From Leguminivora glycinivorella (taxonomy: Eukaryota > Arthropoda > Insecta > Lepidoptera > Tortricidae), in NCBI RefSeq assembly GCF_023078275.1, contig NC_062998.1, forward strand, positions 15,513,916 through 15,577,915: a stretch of DNA of 64,000 nucleotides, given 5' to 3'. Positions 43,601 through 46,542 of the stretch are shown in pieces. The position numbers and the translations under genes are program-made. The notes beneath the pieces were generated by a model. The model was not told the origin of the DNA. It ran no database searches and saw only the letters and a program-made list of their open reading frames with translations. Numbering within the stretch: position 1 is the first letter of the stretch; each line of letters begins with the position of its first letter.

Positions 43601-46525
43601 GTATTCCAAAATGTTAACATGCGGTACGCTCCCGAAGAAGCCCCGATACTGAAAAACTTAAATATTACGATCGAAAGTGGCTGGAAGGTTTGTACAAAAC
43701 TTTTAGGGTGTTTAAAAAAAATCCTGAATATCGAATTTAACCTTCTTATCAGAATCACGATCAGGGTGGCTAGCCGAATGGCACAATCGCTCACGAAACG
43801 CTCACGAAACGAAGCGCTAGTAGATATCTATCTCTATCGCGCTTGCGTATTGGCGCGACAGAGCCAGCGGCGTATCAGAATGCCATTCGGCTACGGGGCT
43901 GATTCTATCCCCACGATAAAAAAATGTGTCCCAAATTTTCCGTACAAAATTCGTGTTTCCAATACGACACGCTCTCGCAGTAAGTTCATACTAAAATCAT
44001 GATGTAAAGAAAAAAAATCTGAGAAGAGTGAGCCCAAACACGTCCAGATCTGCTGAAATTCGATATCCGGGATTTTTTTTTGAAAAACACCCTTTTAGAA
44101 TTGTTCGTTATATTATATTGAAACATAGCCACACAAGGAACTTTGGAAGTCGCTGCATCCTTCCTAATGTTAATGTACTCGTAACGACTCTAGATTCGTG
44201 TTTTATTACTACTTGTAGCAGAATAGTGTATCACTATCAACGTATCTATTTCTACAGGTTGGTGTAGTGGGCAGAACTGGTGCCGGAAAATCGTCCCTAA
44301 TTTCTGCATTGTTCAAATTTGCATTTTTGGACGGCACTGTCACAATTGACGGACTAGATACATCGCTGATAGCTCGACAAGTAAGTTCTATTTATTTCCC
44401 TTTTGACTAAAATCATATAATAGTAAAAAATCTAATAAGGTGCATTAGGGTAATTCCGAATGACAGAAATGCTCTGGTAATTCAGAAAGGGGAATCTTGA
44501 TATGATGGAAATAATGGTGGTTTTTGTGCGATTTTCGAAGTTAGACGACTTTCTAGTAATAAAGATGAATTACTACCTAATTCACCTTATGAATGTTAGT
44601 TGCTCGAAACTCGCTTCGCTCGTGGTTCAACTATAGAATCCTTTCATGCTCGTTTTTCAATTCCACACTCGACGTTAAAGTACAACTTTGCCCCCTTGTA
44701 TAACAAATAACTATTATTTTAGTATCAAGTATCCCTTTTCCAAACTATGATATTTTTTGCATGCAGCACTTCAAACTTGTGTTATATTTTCAATGAGTTT
44801 TTCCTACTAGTCAAATCAGCTTCTTTTTAAGAACTGTCAAAACGATTTGCTAATATGGAATTACTATGAAATGCTGAGGAGTGACGTCACGGTCAATTCA
44901 TTTACTTTATATCTTTCTCTTTGACTTATTAAATACAAATTATGTTTAAATATAACGACTGTCCATATTTTTCTTCTAATTATGTGGTACTTTATTTCGT
45001 GCACTGCATAGAATATTTTATTTTAAGTATAGGAAACTAGCCTATTGTTATACAGTCAAGTGTAAAAATATGGGTGTACACATCTTACTCAAAAATATAT
45101 CCTATAGCATCTTAGTCCGGTGTAATAAGAGCGTAGTACCATATTTATGAGACGATTATTTCGATACGTATTTTTGCACTTGACTGTACATATACCAACC
45201 TATGATAAATACATAATATAATTTCAGGACATATGGTGTTTTTTCCCACACTAGTTCACAAAGTAGGCCATTTATTGTCAGGTCGAAACTTTAAAGGGCC
45301 ATATGTACCGAAAAACGTCGTACGCTAGTACGCTACACGTGCGAAGAGGCAATTAGTATCTCGTATCTATTTAAAACACTCCGTTCGGTCGTGTTTTAAT
45401 TTATCGCCACTCGTTTCGAATTGCTTTTACGCACTTGTATCGTAATGCATGTATTTACGATATTTGCTACAAATTTTGTTTAGTAACGAATGTATTGAAT
45501 GTTTAAATGTATGGAATACTTCTTTTAGGACCTACGAACCAAAATTTCTATCATACCTCAAGAGCCGGTCCTATTCTCTGCAACGATTCGTTATAATCTA
45601 GACCCGTTCAACGTGTACAGTGACGACGACCTCTGGAGAGCACTCGAACAGGTACGAGAGCGCCGTATAAACTAAACCAATTTATTGATAGTGTGTTGCT
45701 ACTACTAGCTATAAACTATTTTTGTTGGTTCCAGGTCGACATGAAATCTGCAATCCCATCTCTAGATTTCCTAGTAACAGAGGGAGGATCTAATTTTTCT
45801 GTAGGACAAAGGCAATTGATGTGCCTGGCCCGCGCTGTACTCAGATCTAATAAAATTTTGATTATGGATGAAGCTACTGCCAACGTAGACCCCGAGTAAG
45901 TTAATGTCTAATTTGAAATGCATTAAACGAGCTGAAAAGTCGCTCAAAATTTTGTAATCAATAAATAATGCGTAGTACCGCTTTAAAAGTCATTCAATCC
46001 GAGGTTAGTGTTTAAGGCGTGAAGTAATAAAAAAAAGAAGGAACAAATGTTATAGAAGTGTATTTAGTGTCCTTAATGATTGTTTGTGTAACTTAGGAAT
46101 ACATTTTTATCAGAATATATTTGCCTACGTATATAATAGTTATGAATGAAGGTCACGACATCAAGGGTACCTAAAGGAAATATAAAATTGTAAACATACA
46201 AAGCACATTCGAAATTAATCTACATTTGTTATCATTTATTTTCAGGACTGACAACTTTATACAGAAAACGATCCGCAGCAAATTCGCGTCATGTACGGTG
46301 CTGACGATCGCTCACCGGCTCAACACCATCATGGACTCGGACCGCGTGCTGGTGATGGACAGCGGCGAGGTGGCCGAGTTCGACTACCCCTACCACCTGC
46401 TGGCCGACCCCAACAGCCGCCTGTCCTCCATGGTCCGCGAGACTGGCGACTCCAACATGGCTCGTCTGTTCCAGATAGCCAAGGACGCCTATTTCCAAAG
46501 TAATCTGAAAGAAAACGCCACATGA
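4400..46525 (+). CDS. ABCC4-like: ABCC-type multidrug resistance-associated protein 4-like ABC transporter, 25 coding exons, about 1348 aa
   Basis: Coding join: 4400-4614, 7736-7867, 8401-8605, 9389-9614, 10441-10538, 11708-11905, 17039-17165, 20547-20675, 21423-21607, 24444-24608, 27969-28106, 30579-30746, 31035-31142, 31479-31723, 31872-31918, 32079-32288, 32795-33025, 34075-34181, 40906-41029, 42361-42534, 43560-43687, 44258-44380, 45529-45651, 45735-45895, 46246-46525. All introns are GT-AG, phases agree at every junction, and the sum is 4047 nt including TGA. The order is TMD1 (exons 2-7), NBD1 (Walker A GSVGCGKSS about 499-507, LSGGQ about 589, Walker B IYLLDD about 609), linker (13-14), TMD2 (14-20), NBD2 (GRTGAGKSS about 1125, FSVGQ about 1223, ILIMDE about 1243, His about 1279). 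There is no N-terminal TMD0, so it is a short ABCC. Family role: ATP-driven export of organic anions, conjugates or cyclic nucleotides at the plasma membrane. The substrate here is unknown. Human ABCC4 is 1325 aa, so the length fits. The insect counterpart is lethal(2)03659-like. Confidence 0.96.
4966..5047 (-). repeat. LINE-type 3' tail on the minus strand
   Basis: TTTATTTATTTATTTAAAC, then TTTATTGCACAG and AATGCCAGAAGGCATTCTCT. On the minus strand this is a 3' end running into (AAATA)n. By recall it is a common lepidopteran non-LTR tail. Confidence 0.6.
5572..5662. repeat. dispersed repeat fragment, related to 7127-7215
   Basis: It shares ATCGTCACYGCC, CTA(A/C)TTATTATT and GAGCGCCTAYTTTAAAATWA with 7127-7215, about 80% alike by eye. 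Both copies lie in intron 1. Confidence 0.5.
6835..6972. repeat. decayed copy of palindromic element family C
   Basis: AGTTATCAAGCCGATAAAGT, CGTTTGTCCCTTTCCGACG and GTATTGGTGTGATAGAAA match the intact palindrome at 15334-15469. The right arm is degraded. Confidence 0.5.
7127..7215. repeat. dispersed repeat fragment, related to 5572-5662
   Basis: See the shared blocks described for the 5.6 kb copy. A short (GATA)n run follows at about 7218-7230. Confidence 0.45.
7250..7452. mobile_element. 203-bp MITE, TA-bounded
   Basis: The inverted ends are TAAGGTACAGCGGGGCAAAT and ATTTGCCCCGGTGTACCTTA, with GCAAATCTCGACTGG and CCAGTCGAGATTTGC just inside. The TA ends suggest Tc1/mariner-type mobilisation. 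Confidence 0.75.
7736..7867 (+). CDS. ABCC4-like exon 2 (entry to TMD1)
   Basis: The acceptor is ccacag at 7735 and the donor is gttcgt at 7868. It enters and leaves in phase 2. It encodes VWYEEEFRAKAAGKKPSF and the first half of the first membrane helix region (FGWSFLPGGLMQFAAEAIR), matching the family segment that links the elbow helix to TM1. Confidence 0.93.
8401..8605 (+). CDS. ABCC4-like exon 3 (TMD1)
   Basis: The acceptor is ccaaccag at 8400 and the donor is gtttgt at 8606. It ends in phase 0. It encodes two membrane segments and the conserved cytosolic turn FGMKLRIATSSLMFRK, equivalent to the MRLRVAMCHMIYRK region of ABCC4. Confidence 0.94.
9062..9209. mobile_element. MITE, family A copy 2
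   Basis: The inverted ends are TAAGTAAGGTGCATTAGGG and CCCGAATGCACCCTACTTA. The core is the reverse complement of copy 1 (TCATATCAAGATTCCCC). It lies in intron 3. Confidence 0.75.
9389..9614 (+). CDS. ABCC4-like exon 4 (TMD1, intracellular loop and helices)
   Basis: The acceptor is ttacag at 9388 and the donor is gtaaga at 9615. It begins in phase 0 and ends in phase 1. It contains GGTTVGKIVNILSNDLLRFD, the highly conserved ABCC coupling-loop motif, followed by two hydrophobic helices. Confidence 0.95.
10235..10367. mobile_element. hAT-like MITE
   Basis: The inverted ends CAGTGGCGGCTGGT and ACCAGCCGCTGCTG differ at two positions. CAGNG ends are typical of hAT elements. No clear 8-bp target duplication is visible. 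Confidence 0.6.
10441..10538 (+). CDS. ABCC4-like exon 5
   Basis: The acceptor is tatttcag at 10440 and the donor is gtaaaa at 10539. It encodes GLSRLIAKVRFRTAEKTD and then DRVKTMSEVINGIQ, the cytosolic helix with the family signature K-T-D-x-R-(V/I)-x-x-M-(N/S)-E-V. Confidence 0.95.
10621..10695. mobile_element. short palindromic element
   Basis: TATCAGCTGCAAAAGT at 10621-10636 is perfectly inverted at 10680-10695. It lies in intron 5. Confidence 0.65.
10921..11146. mobile_element. 226-bp MITE, TA-bounded
   Basis: TAAGGTCAATACGGGT and ACCCGTATTGACCTTA are perfect inverted ends. Homology continues inward (TGTCATAAGG, CTTCACATTTG). Confidence 0.75.
11708..11905 (+). CDS. ABCC4-like exon 6 (TMD1)
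   Basis: The acceptor is atttcag at 11707, the donor is gtaagt at 11906, and both ends are phase 0 (66 codons). It starts VIKMYAWEIPFQ, the conserved IK-(M/L)-YAWE motif of ABCC proteins, then gives a membrane helix ending LLGNTMSASV. Confidence 0.95.
12453..12975 (+). repeat. 5' part of a TTTTTAGGGTTCCG dispersed repeat (Helitron-like?)
   Basis: It starts TTTTTAGGGTTCCGTACC, with an inverted CGGAACCCTTATAGG 25 nt on, and carries GTCTGTCTGTCC. The matching 3' end (TTGGCCGGTTTTT) is not met until 15999, so this copy was probably split by later insertions. Confidence 0.6.
13657..13786. mobile_element. GC-rich palindromic MITE
   Basis: CTTGCGTGGGCGACGGTCGC at about 13660 is inverted at about 13764-13783 (ending CGTCGCCCACGCAAG). 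The body is CG-dense, unlike the surrounding intron. Confidence 0.6.
13966..14163. mobile_element. 198-bp MITE
   Basis: CTAGCCTCGTGGCGCC and GGCGCCACGAGGCTAG are perfect 16-bp inverted ends. Confidence 0.75.
14465..14590. repeat. GC-rich dispersed repeat fragment
   Basis: GTAACTGTGAGGTAACCGAG, then GGGCGGCGGTTTC, then TACGATAGTACTCTTTA. By recall this is a lepidopteran dispersed repeat. Its boundaries are uncertain. Confidence 0.35.
14803..14945. repeat. GTTAATC-rich dispersed repeat
   Basis: GTTAATC, GTTAACTTCG and CGATAATC motifs recur about ten times in 140 bp. This looks like an internally repetitive short interspersed element. Confidence 0.5.
15334..15469. mobile_element. 136-bp palindromic element, family C intact copy
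   Basis: TTATTCATAAACGTACACTA and TAGTGTACGTTTATGAATAA, with AAATTTCGTTTGTCCCTTT inverted inside, make near-complete palindromic arms of about 58 bp. Confidence 0.75.
15590..15999 (+). repeat. dispersed repeat block ending in GGCCGGTTTTT
   Basis: The region includes a 68-codon open frame (15702-15908, MPRYVIFNCNN) that I judge part of the repeat. It ends with GGGCGAGTCCGACTCGCACT TGGCCGGTTTTT. The GCGAGTC/GACTCGC hairpin before the end is shared in form with the 18.5 and 56 kb copies. Confidence 0.5.
16262..16333 (-). tRNA. tRNA-like sequence, copy 1 (probably a SINE head or pseudo-tRNA)
   Basis: On the minus strand there is a 7-bp acceptor stem GCTTCCG/CGGAAGC, a D-arm GCTC/GAGC, A box TAGCTCAATTGG, B box GGTTCAAGTCC and a T-stem GCGGG/CCCGC. 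The anticodon arm is abnormal: TTGCA/TGCAA leaves a 5-nt loop, and a 7-nt loop lacks T33. No anticodon can be assigned and function as a tRNA is doubtful. Confidence 0.55.
16575..16646 (-). tRNA. tRNA-like sequence, copy 2
   Basis: The 72 nt are the same as copy 1. It forms the left arm of the palindrome at 16494-16870. Confidence 0.55.
16720..16791 (+). tRNA. tRNA-like sequence, copy 3 (inverted)
   Basis: It is the same sequence on the + strand, with one change (CTGGAAGC for CCGGAAGC) that weakens the acceptor stem. Confidence 0.55.
17039..17165 (+). CDS. ABCC4-like exon 7 (end of TMD1)
   Basis: The acceptor is gttgtcag at 17038 and the donor is gtatgt at 17166. It encodes IYPLQQFISTASVKVTLILP and ends VTLRRVEEFLAF, the conserved R-(V/I)-xx-FL element that precedes the TMD1-NBD1 linker. 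It follows a 5.1 kb intron packed with repeats. Confidence 0.92.
18094..18471. mobile_element. 378-bp near-perfect palindrome
   Basis: The arms begin TTAACAAAAAATAAAACCGC and end with the inverse. About 160 bp per arm match with no difference seen by eye. The unpaired centre is about 60 bp (18254-18314). Mirror-image short frames on both strands are a by-product. GGAGTCGGTACC near the centre resembles other lepidopteran repeats. Confidence 0.8.
18492..19038 (+). repeat. full copy of the TTTTTAGGG...GGCCGGTTTTT dispersed repeat
   Basis: 547 bp, nearly identical to 56085-56632. It has GTCTGTCTGTCCGTCCGTCC near the 5' end, and at the 3' end a GAGCGTG/CACGCTC hairpin followed by TTGGCCGGTTTTT. 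It is non-autonomous. Helitron-like by end structure, but this is unproven. Confidence 0.7.
19115..19442 (+). repeat. dispersed repeat with GAATTGAGAACC tail
   Basis: It ends AAAATCGGTCCAC, GGAGATATCG, (A)n, GTCGAATTGAGAACCTCC, TTTTTGAAGTCGGTTAAAA. It is the same family as 755-905. An upstream open stretch (HHQLSHIKLLPSGVN, GANGTISGLYPFD) may be a relic of the element's protein. Confidence 0.55.
20261..20393. mobile_element. 133-bp MITE with TAA duplication
   Basis: CGTTTTCACATTATCCGATC and GATCGGATAATGTGAAAACG are perfect inverted arms. TAA flanks both sides (20258-20260, 20394-20396). Arms of 36 bp include ATCCGATATCGGAT. Confidence 0.75.
20547..20675 (+). CDS. ABCC4-like exon 8 (TMD1-NBD1 linker)
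   Basis: The acceptor is atttgcag at 20546 and the donor is gtaaac at 20676. Both junctions are phase 1. It encodes a charged, poorly conserved linker (EDRADLVASQPG to EDFLTPSN). It is GC-rich like most coding exons here, in contrast to the AT-rich introns. Confidence 0.88.
20839..20986. mobile_element. MITE with 47-bp arms
   Basis: CGTATCATGCTTTCAATTTT and AAAATTGGAAGCATGATACG, plus TTATCACTTATCTGCGTGGA inverted. It lies in intron 8. Confidence 0.7.
21062..21178. repeat. possible degenerate MITE
   Basis: GGGCCCACTAACGAGTC and GATCGCCAGTGGGAGC are weakly inverted. Low confidence. Confidence 0.3.
21423..21607 (+). CDS. ABCC4-like exon 9 (start of NBD1, Walker A)
   Basis: The acceptor is ttttag at 21422 and the donor is gtaatg at 21608. 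It encodes the A-loop strand (VRDVSASWTDD), ALKNITLRI and the first seven residues of Walker A, GSVGCGK. SS follows in exon 10, so the P-loop is split by an intron. The more usual ABCC4 form is GPVGAGKSS. Confidence 0.95.
21639..21778. mobile_element. MITE, family D copy 1
   Basis: TACGGTCAAGTTTAAAAATA and the right end GAACTTGGCTGT. The interior TTAGTCCGGTGTAATAAGAG is shared with 45051-45188. Confidence 0.65.
21848..21862 (+). repeat. 15-nt poly-G run
   Basis: Fifteen consecutive G in intron 9. It can form a G-quadruplex-like structure and may be length-variable. Confidence 0.9.
22150..23325. other. intron 9 stretch without recognised element
   Basis: Mostly AT-rich. A GC-rich patch at 23000-23075 (GGCACGGGGCCGCTCAGG) is unexplained. 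No open frame looks coding. Confidence 0.3.
23326..23755. repeat. dispersed repeat family E, copy 1
   Basis: It runs from ATAGTTATTTGTTTTACAAG GGGGCAAAGT to TTACCAGTTGGTGTGGTGAA. It matches 40302-40705 almost end to end and an inverted fragment at 44590-44722. It includes GAGCGTAGCGAG motifs and has no intact frame. Confidence 0.7.
24444..24608 (+). CDS. ABCC4-like exon 10 (NBD1 Q-loop)
   Basis: The acceptor is ttccag at 24443 and the donor is gtaagt at 24609. It completes Walker A (SSFLQLLLKEL) and carries the Q-loop YACQEAWLFPATVRDNILFG. It has 55 codons, phase 0 to phase 0. Confidence 0.95.
25349..25475. mobile_element. MITE
   Basis: CCAAGAGTACAATCG and CGATTGTAGTCTTGG are inverted, flanked by CTAG. 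Confidence 0.55.
25492..26524. mobile_element. 1.03-kb foldback element with about 195-bp arms
   Basis: AAAGGCCATGCCAGGATAAG and CTTATCCTGGCATGGCCTTT start arms that stay alignable through CCAAAACT and AATACAAAGACAAAT to about 25693 and 26330. A second palindromic element sits inside. Confidence 0.7.
25851..26328. mobile_element. 478-bp palindromic element nested in the foldback
   Basis: TACAGGGTGTCCCAAGACCA and TAGTCTTGGGACGTTCTGTA. Inner arms (GTACCTAAAATATCACAGAT, AAGAAGACTTTATTTTATTT) are also inverted. TA flanks. Confidence 0.7.
26603..27913 (-). mobile_element. mariner transposon
   Basis: 1311 bp between TA dinucleotides, in intron 10. The inverted repeats begin CGAGGGTCATGCC at both ends and remain alignable for about 31 bp (ending AGATACTC). 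It encodes a D,D34D transposase on the minus strand. Length and ends match mariner. Confidence 0.93.
26652..27731 (-). pseudogene. mariner transposase with one in-frame stop
   Basis: The first 120 codons (27731-27369) carry the helix-turn-helix region, with FGESACSRATVFNWFAEFKR and GRPPTAV. A TGA at 27369-27371 falls just before VPHKLTDLQKDRRVDWCKF, where mariners have Trp. The same frame then continues for 238 codons. The catalytic residues are present: TGDETWLYNY, HDNAAPHTS, YSPDLAPCDF, with exactly 34 residues between the last two Asp. No frameshift is seen. The single nonsense codon makes it inactive as read. The subfamily is not assigned. Confidence 0.93.
27969..28106 (+). CDS. ABCC4-like exon 11 (NBD1 signature)
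   Basis: The acceptor is attgcag at 27968 and the donor is gtacgg at 28107. It has 46 codons containing VGERGVSLSGGQRARINLAR, the canonical ABC signature. Two decayed copies of this exon lie just downstream (28341-28556). Confidence 0.96.
28116..28318. mobile_element. 203-bp inverted-repeat element next to exon 11
   Basis: Left TTATTTTAATAGCATA and right CTATGTTATTAAAATAA, with outer GCGCGGATCAAC and GGTTGATCCGCG inverted and AGTTCAG/CTGAAC at the ends. It starts 10 nt after the exon 11 donor. Confidence 0.6.
28341..28416 (+). pseudogene. decayed copy of exon 11 (relic A)
   Basis: CAAGCAGTTCCCGTTCAACG, GACCAGACGCT and CATCAACCTGGCCCGCGCGG match exon 11 closely. The part encoding LSGGQ is deleted and the donor is lost (GTCTAGTTAAG). 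It cannot substitute for exon 11. Confidence 0.8.
28456..28556 (+). pseudogene. decayed copy of exon 11 (relic B)
   Basis: ACTTCAAGTAGCCCCTG, CAGACGCT, then GCGCATCAATCTGGCCCGCG and TACCAGGAG|GTAATT. It is more diverged and has an in-frame TAG near its start. It keeps a donor-like GT. The repeated flank CTACTGACCCRCACTAAA shows tandem duplication of exon plus intron. Confidence 0.75.
28585..28677. mobile_element. 93-bp short inverted-repeat element
   Basis: TGCCAGATCTTGTTT and AAACAAGAACCTGGCA are inverted with one or two mismatches. Confidence 0.55.
30187..30223. repeat. short strong hairpin
   Basis: AGATGCGGGTGT is inverted as ACACCCGCATCT. The loop (AAGTAGGTACTTC) extends the stem with one bulge. 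It lies in intron 11. Confidence 0.7.
30579..30746 (+). CDS. ABCC4-like exon 12 (NBD1 Walker B, D-loop, H-loop)
   Basis: The acceptor is atgacag at 30578 and the donor is gtggga at 30747, a weaker donor than its neighbours. It encodes ADIYLLDDPLSAVDANVGRQ and VLVTHQ. Walker B is followed by Asp instead of the catalytic Glu, the usual ABCC degenerate site. Confidence 0.95.
31035..31142 (+). CDS. ABCC4-like exon 13 (end of NBD1)
   Basis: The acceptor is atttcag at 31034 and the donor is gtaaga at 31143. It encodes GKIENMGTYQELMKSG and then a charged regulatory-type linker. It has 36 codons, phase 0 at both ends. Confidence 0.92.
31479..31723 (+). CDS. ABCC4-like exon 14 (linker and first helix of TMD2)
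   Basis: The acceptor is ttttttag at 31478 and the donor is gtgagt at 31724. It encodes a basic/acidic linker, with RRVSR as a possible kinase site by pattern only. A hydrophobic helix follows, ending AADYWVSNW, the ABCC D-x-W-(L/V)-S-x-W motif. Confidence 0.93.
31872..31918 (+). CDS. ABCC4-like exon 15 (47-nt micro-exon, extracellular loop)
   Basis: The acceptor is tttacag at 31871 and the donor is gtaaat at 31919. It is required to keep phase between exon 14 (phase 2) and exon 16 (phase 1). It encodes TNEMARHEAAGGSDT, which sits where the first extracellular loop of TMD2 lies in ABCC4. Confidence 0.85.
32079..32288 (+). CDS. ABCC4-like exon 16 (TMD2)
   Basis: The acceptor is ttgacag at 32078 and the donor is gtaatt at 32289. 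It encodes a membrane helix and then SRKLHNKMFSVMLRGIMRFF, matching the ABCC4 LHNKMFESILKAPVLFFD region. Confidence 0.95.
32795..33025 (+). CDS. ABCC4-like exon 17 (TMD2)
   Basis: The acceptor is tttgcag at 32794 and the donor is gtaagt at 33026. It encodes RILNRFTKDIGAVDEILPRT, a diagnostic ABCC motif, two helices, and SIKRLEGT before the coupling helix. Confidence 0.96.
34075..34181 (+). CDS. ABCC4-like exon 18 (TMD2 coupling helix)
   Basis: The acceptor is tttgcag at 34074 and the donor is gtaacg at 34182. It encodes KSPVFGLVTSSLNGIATIRS and ends FDRHQ. This matches the ABCC S-P-V-(F/Y) coupling segment. A 6.7 kb intron follows. Confidence 0.95.
34319..34377. repeat. 59-bp perfect hairpin (27-bp arms, 5-nt loop)
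   Basis: AATGTAAATAATGTACTACT at 34319 and its exact inverse ending at 34377, loop TGCTA. AT-rich. It lies in intron 18, on the coding strand of the host gene. Confidence 0.85.
36296..37932 (-). mobile_element. 1.64-kb pogo/Tigger-like transposon, internally deleted
   Basis: TACCGTAAAATGGTCCTACT and AGTAGGACCGTTTTACGGTA are inverted ends, TA-bounded. TACTTTGCTCC / GGAGCAAAGT motifs recur at the ends and subterminally (36310, 36483, 36508, 37885, 37905). It encodes only the DNA-binding part of a transposase, with no DDE region. Confidence 0.75.
36772..37186 (-). pseudogene. CENP-B/pipsqueak-type DNA-binding part of a pogo-like transposase
   Basis: The minus frame reads TQRKAAAEFNIPRRTLINRI (psq helix-turn-helix), then FNDEEELHFCDCVERMGQYG, GTEWVSSFLRRH and FAANIKRARAAVD (CENP-B N-terminal type). 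It ends DRSLYI and a stop. The catalytic half is absent. The first in-frame ATG is at 37017 and the psq part lies before it, so the 5' end is missing or spliced. Confidence 0.7.
38071..38118. repeat. 16-bp perfect inverted repeat at the LINE stop codon
   Basis: AAACACTTAAATGACA and TGTCATTTAAGTGTTT with a 16-nt loop. It spans the TGA of the LINE fragment. Confidence 0.7.
38105..38525 (-). pseudogene. LINE ORF2 C-terminal fragment (about 138 codons, open)
   Basis: The minus strand reads YGLTFKSYLDKLEALQLRFL, LLDHKHNTRTV, KFEVPRVSNYFGDRTLKKRI and PYFLNSLPENI, ending LYLLQTLK and TGA. The H-N-x-x-T-R, F-x-x-P and G-x-R-x-(F/L) spacing is typical of C-terminal ends of non-LTR retrotransposon ORF2 (Jockey/CR1-like). 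The upstream RT core is missing, so it is 5'-truncated. Confidence 0.75.
38634..38796. mobile_element. 163-bp MITE
   Basis: TTTAATGAATCTACG, GTACTCACGTTAT and TCGCTACTGCT are inverted as AGCAGTAGCGA, ATAACGTGAGTAC and GATTCATTTAA. Confidence 0.75.
39331..39608. mobile_element. 278-bp MITE
   Basis: ATACAGTATGTAAACTAACG and CGTTGGTTTACATACTGTAT. Inner TTTTACTATGGGATCAACCC is inverted with GGTCCCATAGTAAAA. Confidence 0.7.
39619..39983. mobile_element. 365-bp MITE adjacent to the previous one
   Basis: TATACAGCGTGTGTATTCCA and TGGAATCCACACGCTGTATA, then CATACGGGCGAA/TTCGCCCGTATG. Only about 10 bp separate it from the preceding MITE. Confidence 0.75.
40302..40705. repeat. dispersed repeat family E, copy 2
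   Basis: It matches 23326-23755 block by block (TTATTTGTTTTACAAGGGGG to CCAGTTGGTGTGGTGAAAA) with small deletions. Confidence 0.7.
40716..40857. mobile_element. 142-bp MITE
   Basis: AACCAAGGACGATATAAT and ATCGTATCGTCCTTGGTT are inverted. It is 48 bp before exon 19 and carries TATAACTAGATGGCGCGG. Confidence 0.7.
40906..41029 (+). CDS. ABCC4-like exon 19 (TMD2)
   Basis: The acceptor is tttcag at 40905 and the donor is gtaagt at 41030. It encodes NLHTAAWNGFLGGGSTFGFY and LDTLCC, followed by a hydrophobic helix ending FVFLYIDF. It corresponds to the ABCC R-W-x-x-x-R-L-D region, but the first Arg is replaced by Gly/Thr. Confidence 0.93.
41347..41367. repeat. (TA)n microsatellite
   Basis: About ten TA dinucleotides in intron 19. 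Confidence 0.8.
41688..41833 (+). repeat. non-LTR retroposon 3' end
   Basis: GCCGAGTTTCTTGCCGGTCT, then GTAGCTTTATTTGACGTTCA and AAATAAATATTTCATTTCAT. By recall this is a common lepidopteran LINE 3' tail. Confidence 0.55.
41872..42053. mobile_element. GC-rich MITE
   Basis: TAAGGCCTGA and TCAGGCTTTTA ends. A GC-rich interior (GGGGGTGTGCGGCGAGCGTG and GCTCGCCCATTATGAGCGTG). Confidence 0.5.
42361..42534 (+). CDS. ABCC4-like exon 20 (end of TMD2)
   Basis: The acceptor is gttgtag at 42360, with an unusually purine-rich tract upstream. The donor is gtaagt at 42535. It encodes GAIEIGSVGLAVTQSLTLTM and TSVERVLEYSRI, the conserved SVER(V/I) element before NBD2. Phase 1 on both sides supports the acceptor choice. 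Confidence 0.92.
42598..43145 (+). repeat. dispersed repeat (CTACGTCGGTGGCAAAC family), copy 1
   Basis: CTACGTCGGTGGCAAACAAG, GCCTGATGGAAAGCGGTCAC and ATGGACGCCTGCAACTCA, then a second block with GTCTTCTGTAAGGCGGAGGT. A (CCTTA)n run is at about 42886-42903. An inverted partial copy lies at 47055-47188. Confidence 0.6.
43560..43687 (+). CDS. ABCC4-like exon 21 (start of NBD2)
   Basis: The acceptor is tttaacag at 43559 and the donor is gtttgt at 43688. It encodes STPTLWPSQGRIVFQNVNMR and YAPEEAPILKNLNITI, the A-loop Tyr and first strands of NBD2. Confidence 0.95.
43764..43900. mobile_element. MITE
   Basis: TAGCCGAATGGCA and TGCCATTCGGCTA are perfect. The interior CGCTCACGAAACGCTCACGA contains a 10-bp direct repeat. 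Confidence 0.65.
44258..44380 (+). CDS. ABCC4-like exon 22 (NBD2 Walker A)
   Basis: The acceptor is ttctacag at 44257 and the donor is gtaagt at 44381. It encodes VGVVGRTGAGKSSLISALFK, an intact Walker A, then the variable loop. Confidence 0.97.
44436..44589. mobile_element. MITE, family A copy 3
   Basis: TAAGGTGCATTAGGGTAATT and the right end TTCACCTTA. The core GGGGAATCTTGATATGATGG matches copy 1. Confidence 0.75.
44590..44722. repeat. inverted fragment of dispersed repeat family E
   Basis: CAACTTTGCCCCCTTGTATA ACAAATAACTAT is the inverse of the family E start. CGCTTCGCTCG matches its GAGCGTAGCGAG block. Confidence 0.55.
45051..45188. mobile_element. MITE, family D copy 2
   Basis: TACAGTCAAGTGTAAAAATA and TATTTTTGCACTTGACTGTA. 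This is the better preserved of two copies. Confidence 0.75.
45235..45440. repeat. dispersed repeat family F, copy 1
   Basis: GGTCGAAACTTTAAAGGGCC, ACCGAAAAACGTCGTACG and ACACTCCGTTCGGTCGTGTT. The first part matches 47753-47885. Confidence 0.6.
45529..45651 (+). CDS. ABCC4-like exon 23 (NBD2 Q-loop)
   Basis: The acceptor is cttttag at 45528 and the donor is gtacga at 45652. It encodes DLRTKISIIPQEPVLFSATI and RYNLDPF, the canonical NBD2 Q-loop of ABCC proteins. Confidence 0.97.
45735..45895 (+). CDS. ABCC4-like exon 24 (NBD2 signature and Walker B)
   Basis: The acceptor is ttccag at 45734 and the donor is gtaagt at 45896. It encodes GGSNFSVGQRQLMCLARAVL and ILIMDEATANVDP. The signature is F-S-V-G-Q and Walker B keeps the catalytic Glu, so the second composite ATP site looks competent. 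Confidence 0.97.
46246..46525 (+). CDS. ABCC4-like exon 25 (H-loop, C-terminus, stop)
   Basis: The acceptor is ttttcag at 46245 and TGA is at 46523-46525. It encodes TVLTIAHRLNTIMDSDRVLV with the H-loop His, then a C-terminal helix ending SNLKENAT. There is no obvious PDZ-binding end. Confidence 0.97.
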
Positions 46526-46542
46526 ATTAAATGAACCAAAGA

